Below, in pieces: positions 47,603 to 56,489 of a DNA stretch of 64,000 bases. The notes beneath the pieces were generated by a model. That model was not told the origin of the DNA. It searched no databases and was given only the letters and a program-made list of their open reading frames with translations. Source of the stretch: a bacterium (GTDB lineage: Bacteria > Pseudomonadota > Alphaproteobacteria > Micavibrionales > UBA2020); assembly GCA_029945425.1 (NCBI GenBank), contig JAQSDV010000002.1, positions 999,960 to 1,063,959 of the forward strand, read 5' to 3'. The position numbers and the translations under genes are program-made. The first letter of the stretch is position 1. Every line of letters starts with the position of its first letter.

Positions 47603-47673
47603 TGTCATCCTGAGCGAAGCGAAGGATCTCTCTTTGCTGCCAAGGGAGATCCTTCGCTTCGCTCAGGATGACA
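47603..47673. repeat. Dispersed palindromic repeat, perfect copy
   Basis: Arms 47603-47630 and 47646-47673 are perfect inverted repeats of 28 bp (opening TGTCATCCTGAGCGAAGCG) around a 15-base loop. A second copy lies at 28983-29056 and a half copy at 19915-19940. All are between genes. This is a REP/BIME-like or small mobile palindromic element with no coding capacity. Confidence 0.9.
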
Positions 47674-47681
47674 CCCAAACA

Positions 47682-47709
47682 AAAAGGGCGGGGAAAACCC
47701 CGCCCTTTT
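47682..47709 (-). terminator. Terminator of rpmB
   Basis: AAAAGGGCGGGG (47682-47693) pairs with CCCCGCCCTTTT (47698-47709) around AAAA; on the minus strand it follows the rpmB stop by about 20 bases and continues with TTTTTG. Confidence 0.92.
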
Positions 47710-47728
47710 CGAATTCATAGGCTACGAA

Positions 47729-48079
47729 TTAAGCGGCTTTTTTGGCAGCTGCTTTTTTCGTCGCGGTGCGGCGCGGCTTCGGGGCCGGCTTGGGCAGTTC
47801 GCCGACTTTGGCGACCAGCTGCTTGCGCACGCGGCGGAGTTCAGCGTTCAGTTTCGTCGGCGCGGTGCCGAGCAGGAAAGCGTCGATGCCGCCCTTGTGC
47901 TCGACGGTGCGGATGCCGTGCGTGGAAGAGGTGATCTTGATGCTTTTCTTCAGGCCAACGCTGAAAAAAGAAGCCTCTTGCAGGTTGGGCAGGAAGCGGC
48001 GCTTGGTTTTGTTGTTCGCGTGGGAAACGTTGTTTCCGACCAGAGGGCCCTTGCCCGTAATTTCGCAGCGGCGTGTCAT
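47729..48079 (-). CDS. rpmB: 50S ribosomal protein L28 with basic tail
   Basis: The core (residues 1-78) is standard L28: [60 protein letters not shown]. It is followed by an extension to 116 aa that ends in [14 protein letters not shown], an Ala/Lys/Pro-rich tail seen in several alphaproteobacterial L28 proteins, probably touching rRNA. The tail composition matches the separate 28-residue peptide at 6975-7061. The gene stands alone with a strong terminator. Confidence 0.96.
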   Translation of the reverse strand: MTRRCEITGKGPLVGNNVSHANNKTKRRFLPNLQEASFFSVGLKKSIKITSSTHGIRTVEHKGGIDAFLLGTAPTKLNAELRRVRKQLVAKVGELPKPAPKPRRTATKKAAAKKAA

Positions 48080-48222
48080 TGTCTATATCCTTACTTTCGT
48101 GGCGCAATGCGCCTTACTTGAATTTCGTCGTCAGACGCAGCACCATATGTTAAGCGGACGTCGTTTTCAACAGAATTGTACCTAGCCAAGGCACAAACGA
48201 TAAGAATCCTTGTTATATATAA

Positions 48223-48251
48223 GGTACAGGGGGTTAAATTAACCCTGTGCC
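48223..48251. promoter_or_regulatory. Imperfect palindrome between rpmB and the serine hydrolase gene
   Basis: GGTACAGGG followed by GGTTAA (48223-48237) pairs with TTAACCCTGTGCC (48239-48251) with a small bulge. There is no T-run. It lies in the divergent region 48080-48323 and can serve as a leader hairpin or operator; the AT-rich TTATATATAAGG just left of it is a candidate -10 region. Confidence 0.45.
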
Positions 48252-48323
48252 GCCCGAACAGCCACCCGATACGACCCATTAAGCCCTAAAATACGACAGA
48301 TTATGTAAATAAAGGAATCACCT

Positions 48324-49694
48324 ATGCTCGCACCCACCCGCCACGAAAAGGCCGCCTTCGCCGTGCTGGATGACTGGTTCGCGCACCGCACCCGCTTTGG
48401 CGGCGCGCCGGGGTTGCAGGCCTGCGTGCGCAAAAAGGGCGCGGTGGTGTTCAGCCGCGCCTACGGTTTCGCCAACCTGCGCAAACAGGAAAAATACACG
48501 ACCGTCCATGCGGGCCGCATCGCGTCGCATAGCAAGATGTTCACGGGCTGCCTGACGCTGCAGTTGATGGAGCAAGGTGCGCTGTCGATCTATGACCTCG
48601 CATCCACCCACCTGCCCTGGCTGGGCAAGCACAACGACAAACGCGTCCGCGATATCACGTTGCGCGACCTGCTCACCCACCGCTCCGGCCTGTTCCGCGA
48701 CGGGCTGGATGCCGCGTTCTGGGAGCTGGAGAAGCCGTTCCTGTCGCGCAGCCAACTGCGCGACAACGTGCTGGCGGCATCGCTGGTCTATGATCCCAAC
48801 ACCGAAACGAAATATTCGAATATCGGCATGTCGCTGCTCGGCATGTCGCTGGAGGAAGCGACCGGCGAGACCTACGCGCAACTGGTCGAAAAACACATCC
48901 TGCCGAAACTGAAAGGCGCAACCCTCGCGCCTGACTCCGGCCTGAACGCGAAAATGAAATACGCAACAGGCCATACCCGCAGTGTATTCGACAACGAACG
49001 CAAAACCCTGCGCAGCTTGCCCGCCGCCGCCTTCGCCCCTGCCACAGGATTCTGCGGCACGGCAGAGGCGACCACGCAATTCCTCCACACCTATCTTGAA
49101 ACCGACAAACTGTTGCCGCTGCGCATCCGCCGCGATGTCGCGCGCCTGAACTGGAAGGTGAAAAATCTGGCTTCGGAATCCTACGGGCTCGGCATGGGTT
49201 TTTCCGGCGCGGGAGACGATGTGTATATCGGGCATTCCGGCGGCTATCCCGGCTTCGGCTCACAAACAAGATTGTTAAAGGGCAGCGATTACGTTTTCAG
49301 CGCAATCGCCAACGCGAATGATTTCGACACCTTCTCCATCCTGCGCACCACCGCCGACATCATCCGCAAGGTTGAAACCGTTTTCGCAGATGAAAAGAAA
49401 ATCGAAATATCCCCCGTGCTAATGAACAAATGGGGCGGATGGCAATATATCGTGGGCGCGAAAACGGCACTCGCCATCATGAGCGACATGGCAACCCCCG
49501 CCGACAATACCCAAATTCTGGAACGCCGCCGCGACGGTGCCTATTACACCGAAAAAGCCAACGGCTTCACCAATGTCGGCGAACCCGTCACCTTCCTCCG
49601 CAAATCCGGCAAGATCACCGCCGTCAAATCCGGCGCGAACACGATTTACACCACCGACGAATTCCTGCGCCGGTCCAAGAAAACCTTCGCGTGA
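48324..49694 (+). CDS. Class C beta-lactamase-family serine hydrolase
   Basis: A 456-aa protein of the beta-lactamase/transpeptidase-like family. The catalytic SxxK is in IASHSKMFTGCL (about residues 68-71), the YxN in ETKYSNIGMSLLG (about 165-167) and the third motif H-S-G in YIGHSGGYPGFG. LRDLLTHRSGLF is a typical family segment. No signal peptide is visible, so it appears cytoplasmic, and it carries a C-terminal beta domain (ERRRDGAYYTEKANGF). Related proteins act as D-amino acid peptidases or esterases; it should not be read as an antibiotic-resistance enzyme from sequence alone. Confidence 0.88.
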   Translation: MLAPTRHEKAAFAVLDDWFAHRTRFGGAPGLQACVRKKGAVVFSRAYGFANLRKQEKYTTVHAGRIASHSKMFTGCLTLQLMEQGALSIYDLASTHLPWLGKHNDKRVRDITLRDLLTHRSGLFRDGLDAAFWELEKPFLSRSQLRDNVLAASLVYDPNTETKYSNIGMSLLGMSLEEATGETYAQLVEKHILPKLKGATLAPDSGLNAKMKYATGHTRSVFDNERKTLRSLPAAAFAPATGFCGTAEATTQFLHTYLETDKLLPLRIRRDVARLNWKVKNLASESYGLGMGFSGAGDDVYIGHSGGYPGFGSQTRLLKGSDYVFSAIANANDFDTFSILRTTADIIRKVETVFADEKKIEISPVLMNKWGGWQYIVGAKTALAIMSDMATPADNTQILERRRDGAYYTEKANGFTNVGEPVTFLRKSGKITAVKSGANTIYTTDEFLRRSKKTFA

Positions 49695-50030
49695 TTACTG
49701 CGGCGGCGTGTCGTCGATCTCGATGGATGATTTGCTGACATAGGGCGTCTTGCAGACATTGCCCCTGACCGGATAGCCCTTGGCCGTGCGCGCGGTGAAG
49801 CGCGTGGCGAATATGTCGAAGCCGCAGCCAAACGTATCGTATCCGCCCGTCTTGATATCGGTATAGCCCTGCGCGGTCAGCACGCGCATCGCCCCCGCCT
49901 CGTCCACCGCCCAATGCGGCGCGGAGATCAGGAACACCAGAAACCCCGTCACGCCGATAATGGCGGGGACGAGCAGGATGTTCTTTTTCTTCTCGGGCTT
50001 GCGTTTGCGGGCGGGCTGGTCTGCGTTCAT
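49695..50030 (-). CDS. Small membrane-anchored protein (111 aa)
   Basis: A basic N-terminus (MNADQPARKRKPEKKK) leads to one membrane segment (NILLVPAIIGVTGFLVFLIS) and a periplasmic domain of about 70 residues with Tyr/Thr-rich strands (AQGYTDIKTGGYDTFGCGFD, RFTARTAKGYPVRGNVCKTP). The two cysteines (FGCGF and NVCKT) could form a disulfide. The start at 50030 is preferred because it gives the normal positively charged anchor. Similar small proteins exist in other Proteobacteria without known function. It is convergent with the serine hydrolase and divergent from the aminopeptidase. Confidence 0.75.
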   Translation of the reverse strand: MNADQPARKRKPEKKKNILLVPAIIGVTGFLVFLISAPHWAVDEAGAMRVLTAQGYTDIKTGGYDTFGCGFDIFATRFTARTAKGYPVRGNVCKTPYVSKSSIEIDDTPPQ

Positions 50031-50151
50031 GCCCCTATTATAGTGGAGAATTGAAAACCCGCCACTCTTTATGACCAAGCCCCCTTGCCCCTTGCCGCCG
50101 CCTGATTTACCTTGGTTTTTACAGCTTCACCCCGCCAAAGGCACAGACCAC

Positions 50152-51555
50152 ATGAACTTCCTCGACAAAAAATCCGCAACCGCCATCGCGCTGCAACCCG
50201 TCACCGCCGACGGCTTTGACACATGGCTGCGCAAGCAGGATGCGAAAACGCAAGGCTGGGTGAAGGCCGCGGGTTACACAGGATCGGAAGGCGCATTCAT
50301 TACCATCCCGTCCGCAAGCGGCGGCATCGCGCGCGTGGTGTTCGGCACGGGTAAAAACATCGGCCTTTATACCTTCGCCGACCTGCCCGGCCGTTTGCCG
50401 AAAAACGCGGGCGGATATTTTATCGACGGCAGGCTGGATGCCACGCAGGCGACCAATGCCGCGCTCGGCTGGGCGCTCGGCAGCTATCACTTCGGCAAAT
50501 TCAAATCCGGCAAGAAAAAAGAATTCGCCGCGCTCGTCTGGCCCGCGAACGCCGACCGCAAAGCGGTCAATCGCACGGCGGAGGCGATGTATCTCGTCCG
50601 CGATCTCGTCAACACGCCCGCCAATATCCTCGGCCCCGCCGAAATCGCCGATGCGGCGCTGAAGGTCGCGAAGGCCGGCAAGGCCAAGGCGACCGTTATC
50701 AAGGGCGAAGATTTGCTGAAGAAAAACTACCCCGCGATTTACGAAGTCGGCAAGGGCAGCCCGCGCCGCCCGCGCCTGATCGATTTCACATGGGGCAACC
50801 CGAAACACAAAAAAATCACGCTGGTCGGCAAGGGCGTGGCGTTCGATACCGGCGGCCTCAACCTGAAACCCGGCAATTCCATGTACCTGATGAAAAAGGA
50901 CATGGGGGGTGCGGCGCACGTCCTCGGCCTTGCGCAGATGATCATGGCGGAAAAACTGCCCGTCCGGTTGCGCGTGCTGATCGCCGCCGTTGAAAATTCC
51001 GTCGATGGCGACAGTTTCCGCCCCAGCGACGTCATCCAGACGCGCAAGGGCTTGAGTGTCGAGGTCGGCGACACGGATGCGGAGGGGCGCATTATCCTCT
51101 GCGATGCGCTCGCCGAAGCCTGCACGGAAAAACCCGACCTGCTGGTCAACTTCGCCACACTCACGGGCGCGGCGCGCGTGGCGCTCGGGCCTGACCTGCC
51201 CGCGCTGTTCAGCAATGACGACGACCTTGCCGCCGACCTGATGGCGGCATCGAAACAAACGCAAGATCCGCTGTGGCACTTGCCGCTCTGGCAGCCGTAC
51301 AAGGGCTGGCTCGACAGCAAGATCGCCGATACCAACACCATCGGCGGCAGCTTCGGCGGCGCGATTGTGGCGGCGCTCTACCTCGACAAATTCGTCGATA
51401 AAGACGTCAGCTGGGCGCATATCGATACCTTCGCATGGAACGCATCGAACCGCCCGGGTCGGCCCGAGGGCGGCGAAGCGCTTGGCATCCGCGCTGTCTA
51501 CGCCCATATCGCGCAGAAATTCGCCCAGCCTAAATTAAAAAAGGCGCGCAAATGA
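50152..51555 (+). CDS. Leucyl aminopeptidase family protein (M17)
   Basis: A 467-aa di-metal aminopeptidase. The C-terminal catalytic domain contains ITLVGKGVAFDTGGLNLKPG (Lys and Asp ligands), MKKDMGGAAHVLGLA, AAVENSVDGDSFRPSDVI and EVGDTDAEGRIILCDALAEA, which is the cytosol aminopeptidase signature NTDAEGR with Asp in place of Asn. The N-terminal domain is shorter and divergent. The start at 50152 is preferred because the 27 extra residues are not conserved. It overlaps the NlpC/P60 gene (ATGA), a common pairing in alphaproteobacteria that links peptide and peptidoglycan turnover. Confidence 0.93.
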   Translation: MNFLDKKSATAIALQPVTADGFDTWLRKQDAKTQGWVKAAGYTGSEGAFITIPSASGGIARVVFGTGKNIGLYTFADLPGRLPKNAGGYFIDGRLDATQATNAALGWALGSYHFGKFKSGKKKEFAALVWPANADRKAVNRTAEAMYLVRDLVNTPANILGPAEIADAALKVAKAGKAKATVIKGEDLLKKNYPAIYEVGKGSPRRPRLIDFTWGNPKHKKITLVGKGVAFDTGGLNLKPGNSMYLMKKDMGGAAHVLGLAQMIMAEKLPVRLRVLIAAVENSVDGDSFRPSDVIQTRKGLSVEVGDTDAEGRIILCDALAEACTEKPDLLVNFATLTGAARVALGPDLPALFSNDDDLAADLMAASKQTQDPLWHLPLWQPYKGWLDSKIADTNTIGGSFGGAIVAALYLDKFVDKDVSWAHIDTFAWNASNRPGRPEGGEALGIRAVYAHIAQKFAQPKLKKARK

Positions 51556-52289
51556 CCACGCGCTATGTGATTTCCCCCAACGCCGATATCCGCGAAACGC
51601 CCGATGCGAATGCCGTGAAGGGCAAGCTGGAAACGCAGCTGGTCTTCGGCGAAGGATTTATTGTCGACCATGAAGAAGGCGGCTGGGCGAAGGGCGCTTG
51701 CGCGCATGACGATTACGCGGGCTGGGTGGAAAAACGCTACCTGAACGACGAAGACGTTGCGCCCGCCACGCATGTGGTGACAGCCGCGCGCAGCCAGATC
51801 TACCGCGCCGACAGCATGAAATCGCCCTGCCTTGCGACCTTCAGCTTCGGCAGCCGCGTTTCACTGCGGCGCGCGGGCGAAAAATGGTCGCAGCTGGCAT
51901 CGGGGGCGTGGATCTACACGAAACACCTCGCCGGTATCGGTGAAACCCATGACGACCATACGGCGACCGCGAAGAAATTTCTCGATACCCCCTATTACTG
52001 GGGCGGGCGTTCAGGCTTTGGCATCGATTGTTCGGGACTGGTGCAGGTTAGTCTTGCGCTGGCGGGCATCAAGGCGCCGCGCGACACCGAACAGCAGATT
52101 ACCCTGGGCAAAGACACCCCGCGTTCCCGCGTGGGCGACCTCGTCTTTTTTCCCGGCCATGTCGGCATCATGGTCGATGACGACAACATCCTCCACGCCA
52201 ACGCCTTCCACATGAAGGTCGCCATCGAACCGCTCTGGCAGGTCGAGGAACGCAGCAAGGGCATCACGGCAATCCGCCGTATCGGATAA
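51552..52289 (+). CDS. NlpC/P60 family endopeptidase with SH3 domains
   Basis: A 245-aa C40 cysteine peptidase. Residues 1-125 contain two SH3-like units (ISPNADIRETPDANAVKGKL and VTAARSQIYRADSMKSPCLA). The catalytic domain has the nucleophile Cys in FGIDCSGLVQVSLALAGI (about residue 160), His in FFPGHVGIMVDDDNILHANA and a third polar residue after it. The family cleaves gamma-D-Glu-diamino acid bonds in peptidoglycan peptides. There is no signal peptide, so it probably acts on recycled muropeptides together with the coupled aminopeptidase. Confidence 0.92.
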   Translation: MTTRYVISPNADIRETPDANAVKGKLETQLVFGEGFIVDHEEGGWAKGACAHDDYAGWVEKRYLNDEDVAPATHVVTAARSQIYRADSMKSPCLATFSFGSRVSLRRAGEKWSQLASGAWIYTKHLAGIGETHDDHTATAKKFLDTPYYWGGRSGFGIDCSGLVQVSLALAGIKAPRDTEQQITLGKDTPRSRVGDLVFFPGHVGIMVDDDNILHANAFHMKVAIEPLWQVEERSKGITAIRRIG

Positions 52290-52381
52290 TTATTGCCGCC
52301 TGCTGTAACCTTTCATCCGCCAATCCTGAATAGGTGGCACTGCATATGCAGTCCACTTAAACCCCATCAGGAGATACCAAG

Positions 52382-52681
52382 ATGAACACCACCAGTAAAA
52401 TGCTTTCCATGTCGCTGCTCGCAGCCGTCATGATCGTCGGCGCGACGGGCGCGCAGGCGGACATGAAGTCCGAAAAATGCTATGGCGTTGTGAAGGCTGG
52501 CAAGAATGACTGCAAAACCGGCGCGCATGCCTGTGCATCGCATGGCAAAATGGACGCTTCGGGTTCCGAATTCATCGTCCTGCCCCAGGGCCTGTGCGCC
52601 AAGCTGGAAAACGGCAGCACCAAACCCGTGATGGATGACGGCATGATGATGAACAAGTCCATGGATAACCTCAATAAATAA
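52382..52681 (+). CDS. DUF2282 (bufferin-type, BufA1-like) exported small protein
   Basis: The first 26 residues are a signal peptide ending AQA. The mature part has four cysteines in the DUF2282 order: SEKCYGVVKAGKNDCKTGAH, ACASHGKM and LPQGLCAKLENGS. DUF2282 proteins include bufferins, exported peptides that are modified by a DUF692-type enzyme (BufB) with BufC and bind copper. Neither BufB nor BufC is encoded near here, so modification may occur from another locus, or this orphan is unmodified. A Met/Asp/Asn-rich tail (MDDGMMMNKSMDNLNK) may also bind metal. It has its own terminator. Confidence 0.8.
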   Translation: MNTTSKMLSMSLLAAVMIVGATGAQADMKSEKCYGVVKAGKNDCKTGAHACASHGKMDASGSEFIVLPQGLCAKLENGSTKPVMDDGMMMNKSMDNLNK

Positions 52682-52690
52682 CTATCGCAT

Positions 52691-52733
52691 GGCGGGCGGC
52701 GTGAAAAAGTTTCACACCGCCCGCCATTTTTTT
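52691..52733 (+). terminator. Terminator after the DUF2282 gene
   Basis: GGCGGGCGG, C, GTGAAA (52691-52706) pairs with TTTCAC, A, CCGCCCGCC (to about 52725), then ATTTTTTT. Very stable stem. Confidence 0.95.
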
Positions 52734-52798
52734 GTAACCGATCCCCGCCCGCGTGCGAACAGCCATGATAAGCGCCGCATATTACGGGGAGAACCGCC

Positions 52799-53449
52799 TT
52801 GACCAGAAGCATCGCCGCCTTTTTTATAGCCGCGTTATTGCTGGGGGCTTCTCCCGCATCGGCGGAAACATTCGCCGGGCTTGTGAGCGAGGTTACGGGG
52901 AACGTGACAGTGATGAGCGCAGGGCAAAAGGCCGCGCGACCGCTGAAACTTGGTGACGGGTTGACGCAGGGCGACGCGGTGGCAACCGGCAAGGACAGCC
53001 GCGTGCAGATCGAATTCGCCGATAACAGCGTATTGGTCGTGTCGCAAAACGGGCGCGTCCTGATCGACAAATATGTCTACGACGCCAAAAAACCGAAACA
53101 AGGCACGGCGGAATTCACCATCCTCGACACCGCGTTTTCGTATGTCAGCGGCCTGATGGATAAAAACCCAAAACCCGACGTTAAGATGCATCTGAATTTC
53201 GGCACCATGGGCATTCGCGGCACAAAACTGACACGCGCGATGGCCAAGGGGCAATGCTGGATCTACCTCGAAGAAGGCGTGATCGACGTATACAACAACG
53301 GCGGCAAGGTGACGCTGATGCCGGGTGACGGTACCACAATGCGCGGCACGGATATCGCGCCCGCGATGCCCGTCAAATTCTCGCCCAAAAACATTGCCTG
53401 GATGAAACGCGCAGCATCGGGCGTGACGTATAAAAAACAGGCCGAATAA
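52799..53449 (+). CDS. Exported FecR-domain protein
   Basis: The N-terminus TRSIAAFFIAALLLGASPAS is a signal peptide. The FecR-like beta domain covers about residues 27-150 (GLVSEVTGNVTVMSAGQKAA, LKLGDGLTQGDAVATGKDSR, VQIEFADNSVLVVSQNGRVL, FGTMGIRGTKLTRAM). Unlike anti-sigma FecR proteins it has no cytoplasmic anti-sigma part and no partner sigma factor or TonB receptor nearby, so it belongs to the stand-alone secreted FecR group of unknown role. The start is TTG with GGGGAG upstream; no ATG or GTG fits. Confidence 0.85.
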   Translation: MTRSIAAFFIAALLLGASPASAETFAGLVSEVTGNVTVMSAGQKAARPLKLGDGLTQGDAVATGKDSRVQIEFADNSVLVVSQNGRVLIDKYVYDAKKPKQGTAEFTILDTAFSYVSGLMDKNPKPDVKMHLNFGTMGIRGTKLTRAMAKGQCWIYLEEGVIDVYNNGGKVTLMPGDGTTMRGTDIAPAMPVKFSPKNIAWMKRAASGVTYKKQAE

Positions 53450-53450
53450 A

Positions 53451-53732
53451 ATGAGCTCCTGCAGCATCTCGGAACATAGCCCGAAAAAAGATTACCTCTG
53501 GTCCTATGCCTGCGGTTTTATCGCAGGCGCGGGATCGGCGGTGGGCGGTATTTTGTTCATGATTTTGCAGCAGGATGAAATCGGCATCGTCGCCGCCATC
53601 GTTTGCGGCACCATCGCCGCCGCAACAGCCATCCCCCTCGCCCGCCGCAAAATCAACGCGCCGCGCGCGCCCTTGTGCGTACTCGGCTTTTTCACTGCGC
53701 CTGCGGTGACGCTGCTGGCGATGATGAGCTAA
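53451..53732 (+). CDS. Small membrane protein (93 aa)
   Basis: Three hydrophobic segments (YACGFIAGAGSAVGGILFMI, IGIVAAIVCGTIAAATAIPL, CVLGFFTAPAVTLLAMMS) make this an inner-membrane protein. It begins MSSCSISEHSPKKDYLW, one base after the FecR stop, so they are one transcription unit and may work together. Four bases separate its stop from the convergent clpB stop. Family not recognised. Confidence 0.7.
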   Translation: MSSCSISEHSPKKDYLWSYACGFIAGAGSAVGGILFMILQQDEIGIVAAIVCGTIAAATAIPLARRKINAPRAPLCVLGFFTAPAVTLLAMMS

Positions 53733-53736
53733 CCGC

Positions 53737-56358
53737 TTACGCCGCCGCACCGTTCGATTTCGGGCGTTTTTCGGCCTTGGCTTTCGCGGTGATCACCAGC
53801 GCGCCCTTGGCCGCGGTCACGGAAATGACGCTGTCATCCGTCACCTTGCCCTCGATGATGGCATTCGCCAGCGGGTTTTGCAGTTCCTTCTGGATCACGC
53901 GTTTCAGCGGGCGCGCGCCGTATGACGGGTCATAGCCGACATCGGCCAAGTGTTTTTTCGCCGCGTCGTCCAGTTCCAGCGTCATGTGGCGGTCGGCCAG
54001 CATTTTCTGCAATCCGCGCAGCTGGATATCGACGATGCTCGTCATGATATCGCGGCTGAGGCGGCGGAACAGCAAGATGTCGTCAATGCGGTTCAGGAAT
54101 TCAGGGCGGAACGCGCTGCGCACGACATTCATCACGTCGTTGCGCGCATCTTCCACTTCCTCGCCGTCTTTCAGATTTACAAGGTATTCGGAACCAAGGT
54201 TCGACGTCATGATAAGGACGGTGTTGGAAAAATCCACCACGCGGCCCTGCCCGTCGGTCAAACGCCCGTCATCGAACACCTGCAACAGGATGTTGAATAC
54301 ATCCGGATGCGCCTTTTCAACTTCGTCGAACAGGATGACCTGATACGGGCGGCGGCGCACGGCTTCGGTCAGCGCGCCCCCCTGATCGTATCCGACATAG
54401 CCGGGGGGCGCGCCGATCATGCGCGCCACCGAATGTTTTTCCATGTATTCCGACATATCGATGCGCAGCATCGCGGCTTCGTCATCGAACAGGAATTCCG
54501 CCAATGCCTTGGCAAGTTCCGTTTTGCCGACGCCCGTGGGGCCGAGGAACAGGAACGTGCCGATCGGCTGGTTTGCGCGTTGCAAGCCGGCGCGGCTGCG
54601 GCGCACGGCGGCGGAGACGGAGGAGACTGCTTCCTCCTGCCCGATCACGCGCTGGCGCAGGTGTTCTTCCATTTTCAGCAACCGGTCGCGCTCCCCCTGC
54701 ATCATCTTGTCGACGGGGATGCCTGTCCAGCGGCTGACGACTTCGGCGATGTCGCTGTCGCGCACTTCTTCGTTGATCATGGCGGCACCGGCGGCCTTGG
54801 ACACTTCGTCCAGCTTCGCCTCCAGCTGCGGGATCACGGCATAGGTCAGCTCGCCCGCGCGCGTCCAGTTGCCGCTGCGGTGCATCTGTTCCAACTCGAT
54901 GCGGGCGCGTTCAAGGTCTTCCTGTATCTTCTGGCCCGATGACAGTTTTTCCTTCTCCGCTTTCCAGCGCGAGGTTACTTCGGCGGACTGGCGTTCAAGG
55001 TTGTTTAGCTCGGTATCCAGCGTGGCGAGGCGGTCATTGGTCGCCTTGTCGGCTGTTTCTTTTTTCAACGCCTCGCGCTCGATCTTCAACTGGATGATGC
55101 GGCGGTCCATTTCGTCGAGTTCTTCGGGCTTGGAATCCACCTCCATCCGCAGGCGCGACGATGCTTCGTCGATCAGGTCGATTGCCTTGTCGGGCAGGAA
55201 ACGGTCGGAGATATAGCGGTTCGACAATGTCGCCGCCGCCACAATCGCGCTGTCGGTGATGCGGACACCGTGGTGCATTTCGTATTTTTCTTTAAGGCCG
55301 CGCAGGATGGAAATCGTATCCTCCACCGTCGGTTCTTTCACGAACACGGGCTGGAAACGGCGCTCCAGCGCCGCGTCCTTTTCGATATGCTTGCGGTATT
55401 CGTCCAGCGTGGTCGCGCCGACAAGGTGCAATTCACCGCGCGCGAGCGCCGGTTTCAGCATATTGCCCGCATCCATCGCGCCATCGGCCTTGCCCGCGCC
55501 CACCAGCGTATGCAATTCGTCGAGGAAAATAATCACCTCGCCCGCCGCCGCGCGGATTTCTTCCAGCACGGCCTTCAGGCGTTCTTCGAATTCGCCGCGG
55601 TATTTCGCGCCCGCGATCATCGCCGCCAGGTCGAGCGAAAGCAAGCGTTTGTCCTTCAAGCCTTCCGGCACGTCGCCCTTGACGATACGCATGGCGAGGC
55701 CCTCCGCAATCGCGGTCTTGCCCACGCCCGGCTCCCCGATAACGACGGGGTTGTTTTTCGTGCGGCGCGCAAGCACCTGAATGACGCGGCGGATTTCTTC
55801 GTCGCGGCCGATCACGGGATCGAGCTTGCCGTTGCGTGCGGCTTCGGTCAGGTCGCGGGTGTATTTTTTCAACGCCTCGAAACGGTCTTCCGATGACGCG
55901 CTGTCAGCCGTGCGGCCCTTGCGCAAATCATTGATCGCCTTGTTGAGACTCTGCGCCAGCACGCCGTTTTTCTGCAGCATCTTGGCCGCATCGGATTGCG
56001 GCACAAGCGTGATCGCCTGCAGCATACGCTCCAGCGTGACGAATTTATCGCCCGATTTCTTGGTGATCTGCTGCGCCTGATCCAGCGTTTTCGCGAGATA
56101 CGGCGACATATGCAGCGATTGCGCCGCGCCACCCTGCACCGACGGCATGCCTGCGAGGCCTTCATCGAGCGCCTGCGCGATCGCCTCGGGCTTACCGCCC
56201 GCCGCGCGGATCAAATTTTTCACGACATTGCTGTCGTCATCGAGCATGCATTTCAGCAGGTGCTCGGGCTGTAAAAACTGGTGGTCATGGCGCAGCGCAA
56301 GCGTTTGCGCGGCCTGAACAACGGATTTGCCGCGTTCGGTGAAATTTTCGAAGTCCAT
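53737..56358 (-). CDS. clpB: ATP-dependent chaperone ClpB
   Basis: An 873-aa disaggregase working with DnaK. The two N-terminal Clp repeats (about residues 1-145; [20 protein letters not shown]) are followed by AAA1 with Walker [20 protein letters not shown] (about 200) and [20 protein letters not shown], the coiled-coil M domain (about 410-520; [20 protein letters not shown]), and AAA2 with Walker [21 protein letters not shown] (about 610) and [20 protein letters not shown]. All parts are intact. The palindromes at 56388-56432 lie in its upstream region and may control heat-shock expression. Confidence 0.97.
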   Translation of the reverse strand: MDFENFTERGKSVVQAAQTLALRHDHQFLQPEHLLKCMLDDDSNVVKNLIRAAGGKPEAIAQALDEGLAGMPSVQGGAAQSLHMSPYLAKTLDQAQQITKKSGDKFVTLERMLQAITLVPQSDAAKMLQKNGVLAQSLNKAINDLRKGRTADSASSEDRFEALKKYTRDLTEAARNGKLDPVIGRDEEIRRVIQVLARRTKNNPVVIGEPGVGKTAIAEGLAMRIVKGDVPEGLKDKRLLSLDLAAMIAGAKYRGEFEERLKAVLEEIRAAAGEVIIFLDELHTLVGAGKADGAMDAGNMLKPALARGELHLVGATTLDEYRKHIEKDAALERRFQPVFVKEPTVEDTISILRGLKEKYEMHHGVRITDSAIVAAATLSNRYISDRFLPDKAIDLIDEASSRLRMEVDSKPEELDEMDRRIIQLKIEREALKKETADKATNDRLATLDTELNNLERQSAEVTSRWKAEKEKLSSGQKIQEDLERARIELEQMHRSGNWTRAGELTYAVIPQLEAKLDEVSKAAGAAMINEEVRDSDIAEVVSRWTGIPVDKMMQGERDRLLKMEEHLRQRVIGQEEAVSSVSAAVRRSRAGLQRANQPIGTFLFLGPTGVGKTELAKALAEFLFDDEAAMLRIDMSEYMEKHSVARMIGAPPGYVGYDQGGALTEAVRRRPYQVILFDEVEKAHPDVFNILLQVFDDGRLTDGQGRVVDFSNTVLIMTSNLGSEYLVNLKDGEEVEDARNDVMNVVRSAFRPEFLNRIDDILLFRRLSRDIMTSIVDIQLRGLQKMLADRHMTLELDDAAKKHLADVGYDPSYGARPLKRVIQKELQNPLANAIIEGKVTDDSVISVTAAKGALVITAKAKAEKRPKSNGAAA

Positions 56359-56387
56359 TCAAGGCACTCCCTTTCTTGCTCAAAGGC

Positions 56388-56432
56388 CTGCAATTGCAGC
56401 ACCTTATCTAATGCTTATACGAGTATAGCATT
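56388..56432. promoter_or_regulatory. Two palindromes upstream of clpB
   Basis: CTGCAATTGCAG (56388-56399) is a perfect 12-bp palindrome. AATGC (56410-56414), T, TATAC (56416-56420), GA, GTATA (56423-56427), GCATT (56428-56432) is a 10-bp inverted repeat with one bulged base. They lie 30-74 bases upstream of the clpB start and overlap TATACT on the minus strand as a possible -10. They do not match the CIRCE element. Confidence 0.5.
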
Positions 56433-56489
56433 CTCTTGGATCACGGATGATTAATGAAATCACCGCTGAAAAACCACGGTTTTTCGGAA

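Noticed and set aside
47603..47673. Insertion sequence terminal repeats
   Set aside because: The arms are only 15 bases apart and enclose no gene; similar copies elsewhere are also empty, so this is a palindromic repeat and not an IS.
48324..49694. Antibiotic beta-lactamase
   Set aside because: The SxxK, YxN and HxG motifs are those of the wider serine hydrolase family; no signal peptide and a C-terminal extra domain argue against a resistance enzyme.
50119..51507. 462-residue minus-strand open frame opposite the aminopeptidase
   Set aside because: Antisense shadow of the M17 aminopeptidase gene.
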